Assembly (NCBI GenBank): GCA_049281195.1
Contig: JBAPRR010000447.1
Span: 1-20,104, forward strand
Source of the DNA: JBAPRR01 sp049281195
Lineage (GTDB): Bacteria > Actinomycetota > Acidimicrobiia > Acidimicrobiales > CAVXTF01
Direction of reading: 5' to 3'
Length of the DNA: 20,104 nucleotides
Part shown: piece after piece, positions 7,458 through 13,957 of the stretch
How positions within the stretch are numbered: the stretch's first letter is position 1
How the letters are laid out: each line of letters begins with the position of its first letter
Position numbers and translations under genes: made by a program
Notes under the pieces: model-generated
Database searches by the model: none
What the model was told of the DNA's origin: nothing
The model's input: only the letters and a program-made list of their open reading frames with translations

Positions 7458-7864
7458 GACTCGCTCCCCACCTCAGCGGTCACCGTTTCTGCCTTGCTTT
7501 CAGACGACTTGGCGTTCCCGTCTGTGGCCACCACCACCAGACGGCTGAAGGCTTCGGGGTCCATGACCGCCAAATCGGCGAGCACCTTACGGTCGACCTC
7601 GACTCCCTGTTGCTTCAGACCGGAGACGAACCGGCTGTAGCTGGTGCCGTTCTGGCGTGCGGCCGCGTTGATCCGTTGGATCCACAAACGCCTGAAATCG
7701 CCTTTGCGCGCCCTGCGGTCGCGATAGGCGTATTGCAGCGAGTGCAGCACCGCCTCATTGGCGGACTTGAAGGTGCGGCTGCGGTTTCCGTAATAGCCCT
7801 CGGCCTGTTCGAGTACCGCGCGATGACGCTTACGTCCATGGACGGCTCTTTTAACCCTGGCCAT
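7454..7864 (-). CDS. rplT: 50S ribosomal protein L20
   Basis: L20 binds 23S rRNA early in large-subunit assembly and in several bacteria represses its own operon. The 136-residue product has the family's basic N-terminus (MARVKRAVHGRKRHRAVLEQ), then GYYGNRSRTFKSANEAV and RRLWIQRINAAARQNG, which are diagnostic. It is about 15-20 residues longer than typical L20 because of an acidic Ser/Glu/Ala tail after residue 112. ATG 7864 has AAAGGAG seven bases upstream. The stop TGA overlaps the proposed CTG start of the methyltransferase. An unusually long gap of 164 bases separates it from rpmI. Confidence 0.97.
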   Translation of the reverse strand: MARVKRAVHGRKRHRAVLEQAEGYYGNRSRTFKSANEAVLHSLQYAYRDRRARKGDFRRLWIQRINAAARQNGTSYSRFVSGLKQQGVEVDRKVLADLAVMDPEAFSRLVVVATDGNAKSSESKAETVTAEVGSES

Positions 7865-7957
7865 GAGAGGACTCCTTTCACGTTTATTTCGAAGTTGAAA
7901 AAGAACGACTTGCGGATGAGATTCACACCCGCATCCGAACGGTCCACCGGGATCGCC

Positions 7958-7986
7958 GTCGACCCGTCGACCCGTCGACCGTCGAT
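7958..7986. repeat. Short tandem repeat GTCGACCC in the rpmI-rplT gap
   Basis: The unit GTCGACCC occurs at 7958 and 7966, then as GTCGACC at 7974 and GTCGA at 7981. It lies in the 164-base gap between rpmI and rplT. A GACCG...CGGTC hairpin flanks it at 7995-8017. The rest of the gap (7865-7957) holds the rplT ribosome-binding site and no gene that I can see. Confidence 0.6.
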
Positions 7987-8028
7987 CAGACCCCGACCGT
8001 CTTTTGGGCGGGCGGTCCGATCAGTGGC

Positions 8029-8223
8029 TCAGCGACCCAGCAACCTCCGCACCTGGCGGACGTCCGCAGGCGAAAAGTCCCCCTCGCGTCCGAGACGACG
8101 GGTTCGCTTAGTCGGCTTCTTCTCGAGCAGGTGCGAACGGTTCGCGTGACGTCGACGGAGACGGCCTGTGCCGGTCACCTTCACGCGCTTGGCTGCGCCT
8201 TTGTCTGTCTTCATCTTGGGCAT
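8029..8223 (-). CDS. rpmI: 50S ribosomal protein L35
   Basis: L35 is a small basic component of the large ribosomal subunit. The 64-residue product begins MPKMKTDKGAAKRVKVTGTG, has the central HANRSHLLEKKPTKRTRRL of the family, and ends VRQVRRLLGR. Length is normal. AGGAG lies six bases before the ATG. The infC stop is 23 bases upstream, and the infC-rpmI-rplT order is nearly universal in bacteria. Confidence 0.97.
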   Translation of the reverse strand: MPKMKTDKGAAKRVKVTGTGRLRRRHANRSHLLEKKPTKRTRRLGREGDFSPADVRQVRRLLGR

Positions 8224-8246
8224 TTCGGTCTCCTGGGCTCCCCGTC

Positions 8247-8945
8247 CTAGCTCTCTTGCCCGTCCTCTGACTGTCCACCAGCCGCGGCCACGACATCCAC
8301 TGCTTCTGACTCCGGCTCGATCGCGTCGGCCTCTACGACCTCGGGCTCAACGGCTGGAGCAGAATCAGCATTTAATTCCACCGCCGCCTGAGCCTTCTTG
8401 CGAGCGGTCTGGGATTGCTTGGCCCTTTTGTCGGGGGCCAGAACCATCACCATGTTCCGTCCGTCGAGCTTCGCTTCTGACTCGATCCGGCCCGAGCCGT
8501 TCAGCTCATCTGCCAGGCGATCAAGGATTCTCCGACCCAACTCCGGGTGACCAAGCTCGCGCCCCCGGAACATGATCGTGACCTTGACCTTGTGACCGTC
8601 GTTCAAGAACTTCTGAACCCGGCGGGTCTTGGTCTCGAAGTCACCGGGCCCGATCTTCGGGCGGTACTTCATTTCCTTGATTCCGGTATTGCTGGTTTTA
8701 CGCCTCGACTCTCTCGCCTTTTGGGCCTCGTCGAACTTGAACTTGCCGTAGTCCATGATGCGGCATACGGGTGGGTTCGCGAGTGGAGCCACCTCCACCA
8801 GATCCAAATCGAATTGGCGGGCGATGGTGAGAGCCTCGGGTAGCGTCTTTATCCCCAGCTGTTGACCGTCGGGATCGACCAAGCGCACGGTACGTGCGCG
8901 AATGCGGTCGTTTATCCGGATCTCGCTGGCGGTTGTGGTGGCGAT
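8247..8945 (-). CDS. infC: Translation initiation factor IF-3, ATC start
   Basis: IF-3 binds the 30S subunit, keeps it apart from 50S and checks initiator tRNA and start codon. The product has IF3-N (RINDRIRARTVRLVDPDGQQ, PPVCRIMDYGKFKFD) and IF3-C (KEMKYRPKIGPGDFETK, then GHKVKVTIMFRGRE and GRNMVMVLAPDK). No ATG, GTG or TTG lies where family N-termini begin. ATC at 8943-8945 has AAGGAG six bases upstream and yields a normal N-terminus of 10 residues before RINDR. A rare start is an established property of infC (AUU in Escherichia coli), used for autoregulation because IF-3 rejects such codons. The product is 232 residues, with an acidic Ala/Glu-rich tail of about 50 residues after the conserved domain. 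An upstream extension of the frame would run antisense through the DUF1844 gene and is rejected. Confidence 0.95.
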   Translation of the reverse strand: MATTTASEIRINDRIRARTVRLVDPDGQQLGIKTLPEALTIARQFDLDLVEVAPLANPPVCRIMDYGKFKFDEAQKARESRRKTSNTGIKEMKYRPKIGPGDFETKTRRVQKFLNDGHKVKVTIMFRGRELGHPELGRRILDRLADELNGSGRIESEAKLDGRNMVMVLAPDKRAKQSQTARKKAQAAVELNADSAPAVEPEVVEADAIEPESEAVDVVAAAGGQSEDGQES

Positions 8946-9104
8946 GCGGTACTCCTTCCGTTCGGGCCCCGACCAAACGGGGCCAACGCAGAAGCGAGGG
9001 CCACTAACCGCCCACTGAAGAGCGACGCCATAGACCCGGACTCGTCGAGACGGCCGGGTGGGGGACGCAAAGACCCCGCTTCCGATGTGCCTCAGACGAT
9101 ACCA
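8946..9104 (-). promoter_or_regulatory. infC promoter and structured 5' leader
   Basis: On the minus strand, TGG-TATCGT (9104-9096) resembles an extended -10 promoter; a -35 box is not evident. Transcription would start near 9089 and give a leader of about 145 bases. The leader contains ACCCGG...CCGGGT (arms 9054-9059 and 9034-9039) with CTC-GAC-GAG inside it. It also has GGGG...CCCC (arms within 9061-9077) and GGCCCC-GTTTGGTC-GGGGCC (8984-8965), which ends seven bases before the Shine-Dalgarno sequence. Structured leaders that bind L20 or control infC are known in other phyla. Here the role is inferred. Confidence 0.4.
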
Positions 9105-9187
9105 GCCGGTCGACTCTCCCTGGCCAGTAGCAGGCAATTGGTGCCGGCAAGAGAATGCGGGGTCGATCGATCGGGAACGCCGAACGG

Positions 9188-9193
9188 TACTCT
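9188..9193 (+). promoter_or_regulatory. -10 box for leaderless DUF1844 gene
   Basis: TACTCT lies eight bases before the GTG at 9202, so transcription would begin at or next to the start codon. No Shine-Dalgarno sequence precedes the GTG. A matching -35 box is not evident. Confidence 0.45.
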
Positions 9194-9201
9194 CTCGGGT
9201 C

Positions 9202-9642
9202 GTGAGCAGCCTTTGGACACCCGATGGCGAGCACAGGGTCGAGCGCGAGGCATCAGGTTCCTCAGGCGCCGGTGCCCGTAGCGAGCCCCCTGCACCCGAC
9301 AACCTGGACGACCTCTCAGAAGAGCTCTCCCCCGAGGCGGAGGCCGAGCTCGATCAGATCCGAGCGCAGCTTCTGGACGCTCCGGCAGAGGTGGTCATAG
9401 GCAATCACGCCTACGGCATGTTCGAGCTGGCCGCCCTGCACCTCTCCGCCAACCCGCCGAATCTGGCGAAAGCCCGGCTGGCCGTCGACGCGCTCGGAGC
9501 CCTGGTGGACGCGCTCGAGGGGAGGCTCGGAGAAGTGGAAGCACCTCTGAAGGACGCTCTCGCTCAGATCAGGCTGGCGTATGTCCAAATCGGTGCGGCA
9601 GCGGGAGAGAATCAGCCGTCTGAGCTTCCCAACCGGCGCTGA
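9202..9642 (+). CDS. DUF1844 family protein
   Basis: This 146-residue protein matches the actinobacterial DUF1844 pattern. It begins VSSLWTPDGEH, has a variable acidic linker (residues 15-45), then a helical core with PAEVVIGNHAYGMFELAALHL and PNLAKARLAVDALGALVDAL, and ends with LAQIRLAYVQI. The function is unknown. GTG at 9202 is chosen because SSLWTPDGEH is the usual N-terminus and a -10 box lies just upstream. It is the only plus-strand gene inside the housekeeping region and diverges from infC, the usual arrangement in actinobacteria. Its last 74 bases overlap the convergent cold-shock-domain gene. Confidence 0.9.
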   Translation: MSSLWTPDGEHRVEREASGSSGAGARSEPPAPDNLDDLSEELSPEAEAELDQIRAQLLDAPAEVVIGNHAYGMFELAALHLSANPPNLAKARLAVDALGALVDALEGRLGEVEAPLKDALAQIRLAYVQIGAAAGENQPSELPNRR

Positions 9643-9865
9643 GGGTGACCATGGTGATGCCCGCCGCCTCCACCTTTCCCCCGTGTCCGGCCGCGGCCAC
9701 AAATGTCACCCTCGCTCCAACTGGCGCACTGGCACTGACCACCGACTTCGAGTGGAAACCAAGCTCGGTACCGTCGTCGGCCCGGATCGTCCCGAGCCCG
9801 CGCTCCTCATCGAAATGAACGACCTTGCCGAGAAGGGGTCTCGTTCCGAAGCGGGGTGGCTGCAT
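9569..9865 (-). CDS. Divergent cold-shock-domain protein
   Basis: The 98-residue product has one cold-shock-like OB fold, from LGKVVHFDEERGLGTI to ARVTFVAAAGHGGKVEAAGI (residues 12-70). The Gly pattern and HFDEERGLG match the family. The RNA-binding aromatics of RNP1 (normally GFGFI) and RNP2 (normally VFVH) are replaced by GLGTI and LGFHS, so nucleic-acid binding may differ. ATG 9865 has no clear Shine-Dalgarno sequence; the gene lies 33 bases after the hisG stop on the same strand and is probably cotranscribed. The last 24 residues, after the fold, run antisense through the end of the DUF1844 gene and look unconserved. Confidence 0.75.
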   Translation of the reverse strand: MQPPRFGTRPLLGKVVHFDEERGLGTIRADDGTELGFHSKSVVSASAPVGARVTFVAAAGHGGKVEAAGITMVTLSAGWEAQTADSLPLPHRFGHTPA

Positions 9866-9898
9866 GCGATGGCCGGAAGCGAATAAGAACTGTGTGGA

Positions 9899-10774
9899 TC
9901 AGTGGACGATCTTCGACAGTGCGAGCTCGATCACGTCGGAGGCTCCCCTGTCCTTGAGCGCGGGAATGAGGATGTTCACGGTCGACTTCTCCACCACGGT
10001 CTCGATGGCGTAACCGCCTCCTCCTGACAATTCGGAGACGGTCGGCGACTTCATGGATGGGAGTATCGCTATCACATCGCCGAGCGCATCCACCGCGACG
10101 TTCATCTTCAGTAGGACCTTTGTCCGAGCTTCGAGCGCACCGCTCAGAAGTGTGTACAGCTGGTTCATCGCGTGACGGCGTTCGGGATCGTTGTAGGACA
10201 CCGGGTTTGCGATCAGTTCGGTGCGCGATACGAGAAGAGTCTCCACAATGCGAAGTCCCGCGGCGCGAAGCGCTCTTCCCGTCTCGGTTATGTCGACCAC
10301 GGCGTCCGCGATCTCGGGGACCTTGGCTTCTGTTGCGCCGTAGGAGATTCGCACGTCTGCGCGCACCCCGGCCTTCTCGAGCGCGCGTCTGGTCAGCTCG
10401 GGATACTCGGTCGAGACCCGCGAGCCGTCGGGAAGGTCGGACATCTTCTGGATCGGCGAGTCCTCGCCAACGCAGAGGACGACCCGAACCGGCTCCGCGG
10501 AACCCTTCGAGTAACCGAGCTCGCCGACGGTCGCCACTTCGGCGCCGGTCTCTTCGATCCAGTCGCGTCCGGTGATCCCGAGATCGAACATCCCCTCGGC
10601 TACGTAAAGGGGGATTTCCTGCGGTCGAAGTATCCGCACCTCATCGACCCTCGGGTCGTCGATGCTCGCTCTGTAGTCGACCTTCGAGCTTCTCTTCACG
10701 GCCAGGTCGGCGTCGGAGAACAGCTGAAACGTCGCGGTCTCCAAGGAGCCTTTGGGGAGAACCAGCCTTAACAC
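9899..10774 (-). CDS. hisG: ATP phosphoribosyltransferase, long form
   Basis: HisG condenses ATP with PRPP in the first, feedback-inhibited step of histidine synthesis. The 291-residue product begins MLRLVLPKGSLETAT and has GMFDLGITGRDWIEETGAEV and the PRPP-binding segment ADAVVDITETGRALRAAGL. A C-terminal ACT-like regulatory domain (about residues 215-290, LLKMNVAVDALGDVIAILP) marks the long hexameric form, which does not need HisZ. GTG at 10774 has GGAGG four bases upstream. It follows ribH by 30 bases. The hisE gene that precedes hisG in many actinobacteria is absent here. Confidence 0.97.
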   Translation of the reverse strand: MLRLVLPKGSLETATFQLFSDADLAVKRSSKVDYRASIDDPRVDEVRILRPQEIPLYVAEGMFDLGITGRDWIEETGAEVATVGELGYSKGSAEPVRVVLCVGEDSPIQKMSDLPDGSRVSTEYPELTRRALEKAGVRADVRISYGATEAKVPEIADAVVDITETGRALRAAGLRIVETLLVSRTELIANPVSYNDPERRHAMNQLYTLLSGALEARTKVLLKMNVAVDALGDVIAILPSMKSPTVSELSGGGGYAIETVVEKSTVNILIPALKDRGASDVIELALSKIVH

Positions 10775-10804
10775 GGAACCTCCAGTGCGCCCGGGTGGTG
10801 AGCC

Positions 10805-11383
10805 TCAGGCCTCCGCACCATGCGGAGCAATGGGTTGCTTCTTACCCGTCGTGATCTCACCGAGCACCCCGATCATCTCGAGCGCCGTGATGGCCGCTTC
10901 GTATCCCTTGTTGGACTCGCCAGGCTCGCAACGCTCCAGAGCCTGGTCCAAGGTGTCGGTCGTAAGGACGCCGAACACGATCGGAACACCGGTGTCGAGC
11001 GCGGCGCGCTGGATACCGGATGCACACTCCCCCGCCACAAAGTCGAAGTGGGCCGTGTCCCCACGGATCACCGCGCCTAGACACACGACGGCCTTTGCCC
11101 CCCCGTTGTTCACCGCCGTCAGCGCGGCCAGAGGCAGCTCGAATGCACCGGGCACCCACGCCACCGTCACCGCGCTCGAAGCCATGCCCAGCTTTTCGAA
11201 CGCGTCCAGAGCACCGTGACAGAGGCGAGTCGAGATGGCTCCGTTGAACCGCGAGCAGATCACGGTGATCTTGGGTTGCACGCCGGCGGCCTCTGACGCA
11301 TCGGTTGCGATGACGCGATTTCCGCGCACGGCCACCGATTCGAGATCGGCCGCAGTGAGCAGTGCTCCGTGGTCCGAGCTCAA
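10805..11383 (-). CDS. ribH: 6,7-dimethyl-8-ribityllumazine synthase
   Basis: RibH joins the RibA-branch pyrimidine with dihydroxybutanone phosphate to form lumazine, the penultimate step to riboflavin. Motifs are SRFNG (44-48), PGAFELP (78-84) and GAVIRGDTAHFDFVA with active-site His112. PIVFGVLTTDTLDQALER follows. TTG at 11383 overlaps the ribBA stop as TTGA. It gives a 192-residue protein with roughly 35 residues before the conserved core, longer than most RibH N-termini. The extension may be real, or a later start may be used. Location directly after ribBA supports its role. Confidence 0.96.
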   Translation of the reverse strand: MSSDHGALLTAADLESVAVRGNRVIATDASEAAGVQPKITVICSRFNGAISTRLCHGALDAFEKLGMASSAVTVAWVPGAFELPLAALTAVNNGGAKAVVCLGAVIRGDTAHFDFVAGECASGIQRAALDTGVPIVFGVLTTDTLDQALERCEPGESNKGYEAAITALEMIGVLGEITTGKKQPIAPHGAEA

Positions 11384-12762
11384 TCGGTTTCCAGCTCAGC
11401 AGATTTCGACAGGTCGGCAGACTCCGACTGTCCGGAAATCGACCCTGTCTTGTCGGAGCTCCCGTTCGACGCCACGGCCCCACTATCAGGGTTGACCAGG
11501 CAGTCACCGATGACCAGACCGTCACCGTTGGCCAGGGAGCCGAACCTTCCGTCCAGTCCTGTCAACAGGTGGCCCAGGCGGTCGCGCTTGGTCATCAGAT
11601 ATGCGTGGTTCTCTGCGTTGGGCTCGGTGTTGAGCGGGACCCGGCCCACGATGTCGAGGCCGTATCCGTCGAGGCCGGTGTACTTCATCGGGTTGTTGGT
11701 CATGACCCGCATCGTGGTGACGCCCAGGTCGACCAGGATCTGCGCCCCGATTCCGTACTCGCGGCTGTCGACCGGCAAGCCGAGCTCCAAGTTGGCATCG
11801 ACGGTGTCGTGTCCCTGCTCCTGCAGGCTGTAGGCGCGCAGCTTGTGGGCGAGGCCGATGCCGCGACCTTCGTGTCCGCGCAGGTACACGACGACGCCTG
11901 CTCCTTCGTCGGATATGAACTTGAGAGCAGAGTGAAGCTGCGATCCGCAGTCACAGCGAAGCGAACCGAAGACGTCGCCGGTGAGGCATTCGGAGTGCAC
12001 ACGGACAAGGACGTTCTCCCTTCCGGCGACCTCGCCTTTGACGATTGCCAGATGCTCCTCGCCGTCGAGGACCGATTCGTACGCGTAGCCCGAGAACTGT
12101 CCCCACTCGCTCGGGATCCTCACGGGACCCGCGATCCGTCTGACCAGACGTTCGTTGCGGTGGCGGTAACGAACCAGATCGCCGATCGAGATGATCGGCA
12201 TCCCGTGAAGTTCTGCGAACGCTTCGAGCTCGGGTAGCCGCGCCATCTGCGACTTGTCTTCGCTCACCACCTCGCACAGCACACCCGCCGGTGTCATTCC
12301 CGCCATCCGGGCGAGGTCGACCGCCGCCTCGGTGTGGCCCGCTCTCTTCAACACGCCGCCCGGCCTGTAGCGAAGCGGGAAGATGTGCCCCGGCCTGTTC
12401 AAGTCGTGTGGTTTGGTGCCCGGGTCGATCAGCGCTCTCACGGTCGTGGCCCGGTCGGATGCAGAGATGCCCGTCGTGGTCCCGAACCTGGCATCCACGC
12501 TCACGGTGAAAGCGGTCCGCTGCGACTCGGTGTTCGCCACCACCATCAACGGCAGATCCAGCTCCTCGAGCCTCTCGGCGGTGAGCGGAACACAGATGAC
12601 GCCTGAGGTGTGTGCCAGGAAGAAGGCGATCTTCTCGGGGGTGGCCGCTTCTGCGGCCATGATCAGGTCGCCCTCGTTCTCGCGGTCCTCACCGTCGACG
12701 ACCACGACGATCCCACCTTGTGCGATCGTCTCGACGGCGCGCTCTATCGGTGCGAAGCCCAT
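11380..12762 (-). CDS. ribBA: Bifunctional DHBP synthase / GTP cyclohydrolase II
   Basis: The 460-residue fusion starts both branches of riboflavin synthesis. The N-terminal domain makes 3,4-dihydroxy-2-butanone 4-phosphate from ribulose 5-phosphate. Its DGEDRENEGD metal/substrate loop is at 23-32, RPGHIFPL at 123-130 and HTEAAVDLARMAG at 143-155. The C-terminal domain opens GTP, with zinc ligands C259, C270 and C272 (SECLTGDVFGSLRCDCGSQ), EGRGIGL and TNNPMK. A Ser-rich, acidic tail of about 55 residues follows the conserved TKRDRLGHLL end and looks unstructured. ATG 12762 is four bases after the ribD stop. Both catalytic sets of residues appear intact. Confidence 0.97.
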   Translation of the reverse strand: MGFAPIERAVETIAQGGIVVVVDGEDRENEGDLIMAAEAATPEKIAFFLAHTSGVICVPLTAERLEELDLPLMVVANTESQRTAFTVSVDARFGTTTGISASDRATTVRALIDPGTKPHDLNRPGHIFPLRYRPGGVLKRAGHTEAAVDLARMAGMTPAGVLCEVVSEDKSQMARLPELEAFAELHGMPIISIGDLVRYRHRNERLVRRIAGPVRIPSEWGQFSGYAYESVLDGEEHLAIVKGEVAGRENVLVRVHSECLTGDVFGSLRCDCGSQLHSALKFISDEGAGVVVYLRGHEGRGIGLAHKLRAYSLQEQGHDTVDANLELGLPVDSREYGIGAQILVDLGVTTMRVMTNNPMKYTGLDGYGLDIVGRVPLNTEPNAENHAYLMTKRDRLGHLLTGLDGRFGSLANGDGLVIGDCLVNPDSGAVASNGSSDKTGSISGQSESADLSKSAELETD

Positions 12763-12766
12763 CTCG

Positions 12767-13819
12767 TTATGCAGCCTTTAATCCAGTGACCCGGTTCTTC
12801 GGAACCAGCTCGATGCGAATGTCTTCTCCAAGCTGGCGGACAGACGCGATGCGCCCCCTCCACAGCTGATCCATGGTCGGTGCACCCGGTCCGGCGAACA
12901 TACAGACCGCGTCATCTCCACCGAACAATCCAGGGGCCAGATACAGGACGTAGCGGTCGACGACGCCGGCCCGGTGGAACTCTCCCGCCACCGTCGCACC
13001 GCCCTCCACGAGGAGTTGCAACACGCCGCGCCCGCCGAGCTCGTCCAGAACGTCTCCGGGCTCGCCCGTCATCTCGATCGCCGGATGGATCCGCGCTTGT
13101 GGCGGAGCCTTCCCGAGCACGATCCGAAGCGGCTGTCTGTCGGGTTCGGGATCGGCTCTAACCGTCAGCTCCGGATCGTCTGCCCTAACTGTTCCCGCCC
13201 CCACCAGGATCGCGTCGGACATCCGGCGAAGCTCGTGAGCGTCGCGGCGTGAGTCGTCTCCCGTGATCCACCTGCTCGATCCGTCCGGAGCCGCGATGCG
13301 GCCGTCGAGAGTGGCAGCGAGCTTGAGGACGACAAGGGGACGGCCGGTGGAGCGGTGGGTCAGGTATGCGGCCAGTTGCTCGGCCGCCTCGGCGCCTCCG
13401 GTGCCCACGGTGACCTCGATCCCCGCGGAACGCAGGACCTCGATGCCGTTTCCGTTCACCTTTGGATCGGGATCCGTGACAGCCACGACCACTCTGGCCA
13501 CCCCGGCCGAGATGATGGCGTCCACGCAAGGCCCGGTACGCCCGAAGTGCGAGCAGGGCTCGAGGGTCGTGTAGAGGGTCGCGCCCGACGCCGCAGAGCC
13601 GGCTGCCCGTAGGGCCTCCACTTCGGCGTGGGCTCCGCCGGGCGGCGCAGTCGCTCCCTCGAAGGTGGAACCCGGGGACTTCGCGGGAACGAGCACGGAG
13701 CCCACCCACGGATTGGGAGAAGTCGAGGTCCTCACGCCCGCAGCCAACTCGATTGCGCGCTTCATGTGCCTGAGATCCTGCTCATCAGCACTCTGCGTGG
13801 TGCTGCTCGTAGATGGCAT
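12767..13819 (-). CDS. ribD: Riboflavin biosynthesis deaminase/reductase
   Basis: RibD deaminates and then reduces the pyrimidine product of GTP cyclohydrolase II. The deaminase domain shows HAEVEAL (64-70) and the zinc motif PCSHFGRTGPC (88-98). The reductase domain has LAATLDGRIAAPDGSSRWIT (from 167), ILVGAGTVRADDPELTVR and LLVEGGATVAGEF. At 350 residues it is near the usual length, with a shortened middle of the reductase domain. ATG 13819 has no Shine-Dalgarno sequence, but a TAGACT box lies nine bases upstream, suggesting a leaderless transcript. It is followed at once by ribBA; the ribE gene often found between them is missing. Confidence 0.96.
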   Translation of the reverse strand: MPSTSSTTQSADEQDLRHMKRAIELAAGVRTSTSPNPWVGSVLVPAKSPGSTFEGATAPPGGAHAEVEALRAAGSAASGATLYTTLEPCSHFGRTGPCVDAIISAGVARVVVAVTDPDPKVNGNGIEVLRSAGIEVTVGTGGAEAAEQLAAYLTHRSTGRPLVVLKLAATLDGRIAAPDGSSRWITGDDSRRDAHELRRMSDAILVGAGTVRADDPELTVRADPEPDRQPLRIVLGKAPPQARIHPAIEMTGEPGDVLDELGGRGVLQLLVEGGATVAGEFHRAGVVDRYVLYLAPGLFGGDDAVCMFAGPGAPTMDQLWRGRIASVRQLGEDIRIELVPKNRVTGLKAA

Positions 13820-13957
13820 TTGACAACGAGTCTACTTGGGGTACCTGACGACCCCTCAGGAGCCTCGCGGGCACCAAACGGGCGACTCTCGGGTACCGAG
13901 CAGGCGGTACTAGAAGGGATCGGCGACCGGGACGCCGACCCAGAGCCAGCAAGGACC
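13820..13957 (-). promoter_or_regulatory. rpe-ribD gap: hairpins and ribD promoter candidate
   Basis: Read on the minus strand, TCGGCG-TCCCGGT-CGCCGA (13938-13920) after the rpe stop is a terminator-like hairpin, followed only by CCCTTCT. Nearer ribD, the palindrome CTCGG-TAC-CCGAG (13900-13888) and GGGGT...ACCCC (13855-13838) precede a -10 box TAGACT (13834-13829). No -35 consensus is seen. No FMN riboswitch sequence is recognisable. The gap probably separates the fmt/rpe unit from the rib-hisG unit. Confidence 0.4.

Noticed and set aside
8946..9302. Upstream extension of the infC frame to an ATG-type start at 9302
   Set aside because: It would run antisense through the start of the DUF1844 gene and has no IF-3 similarity; ATC 8945 with a good Shine-Dalgarno sequence fits much better.
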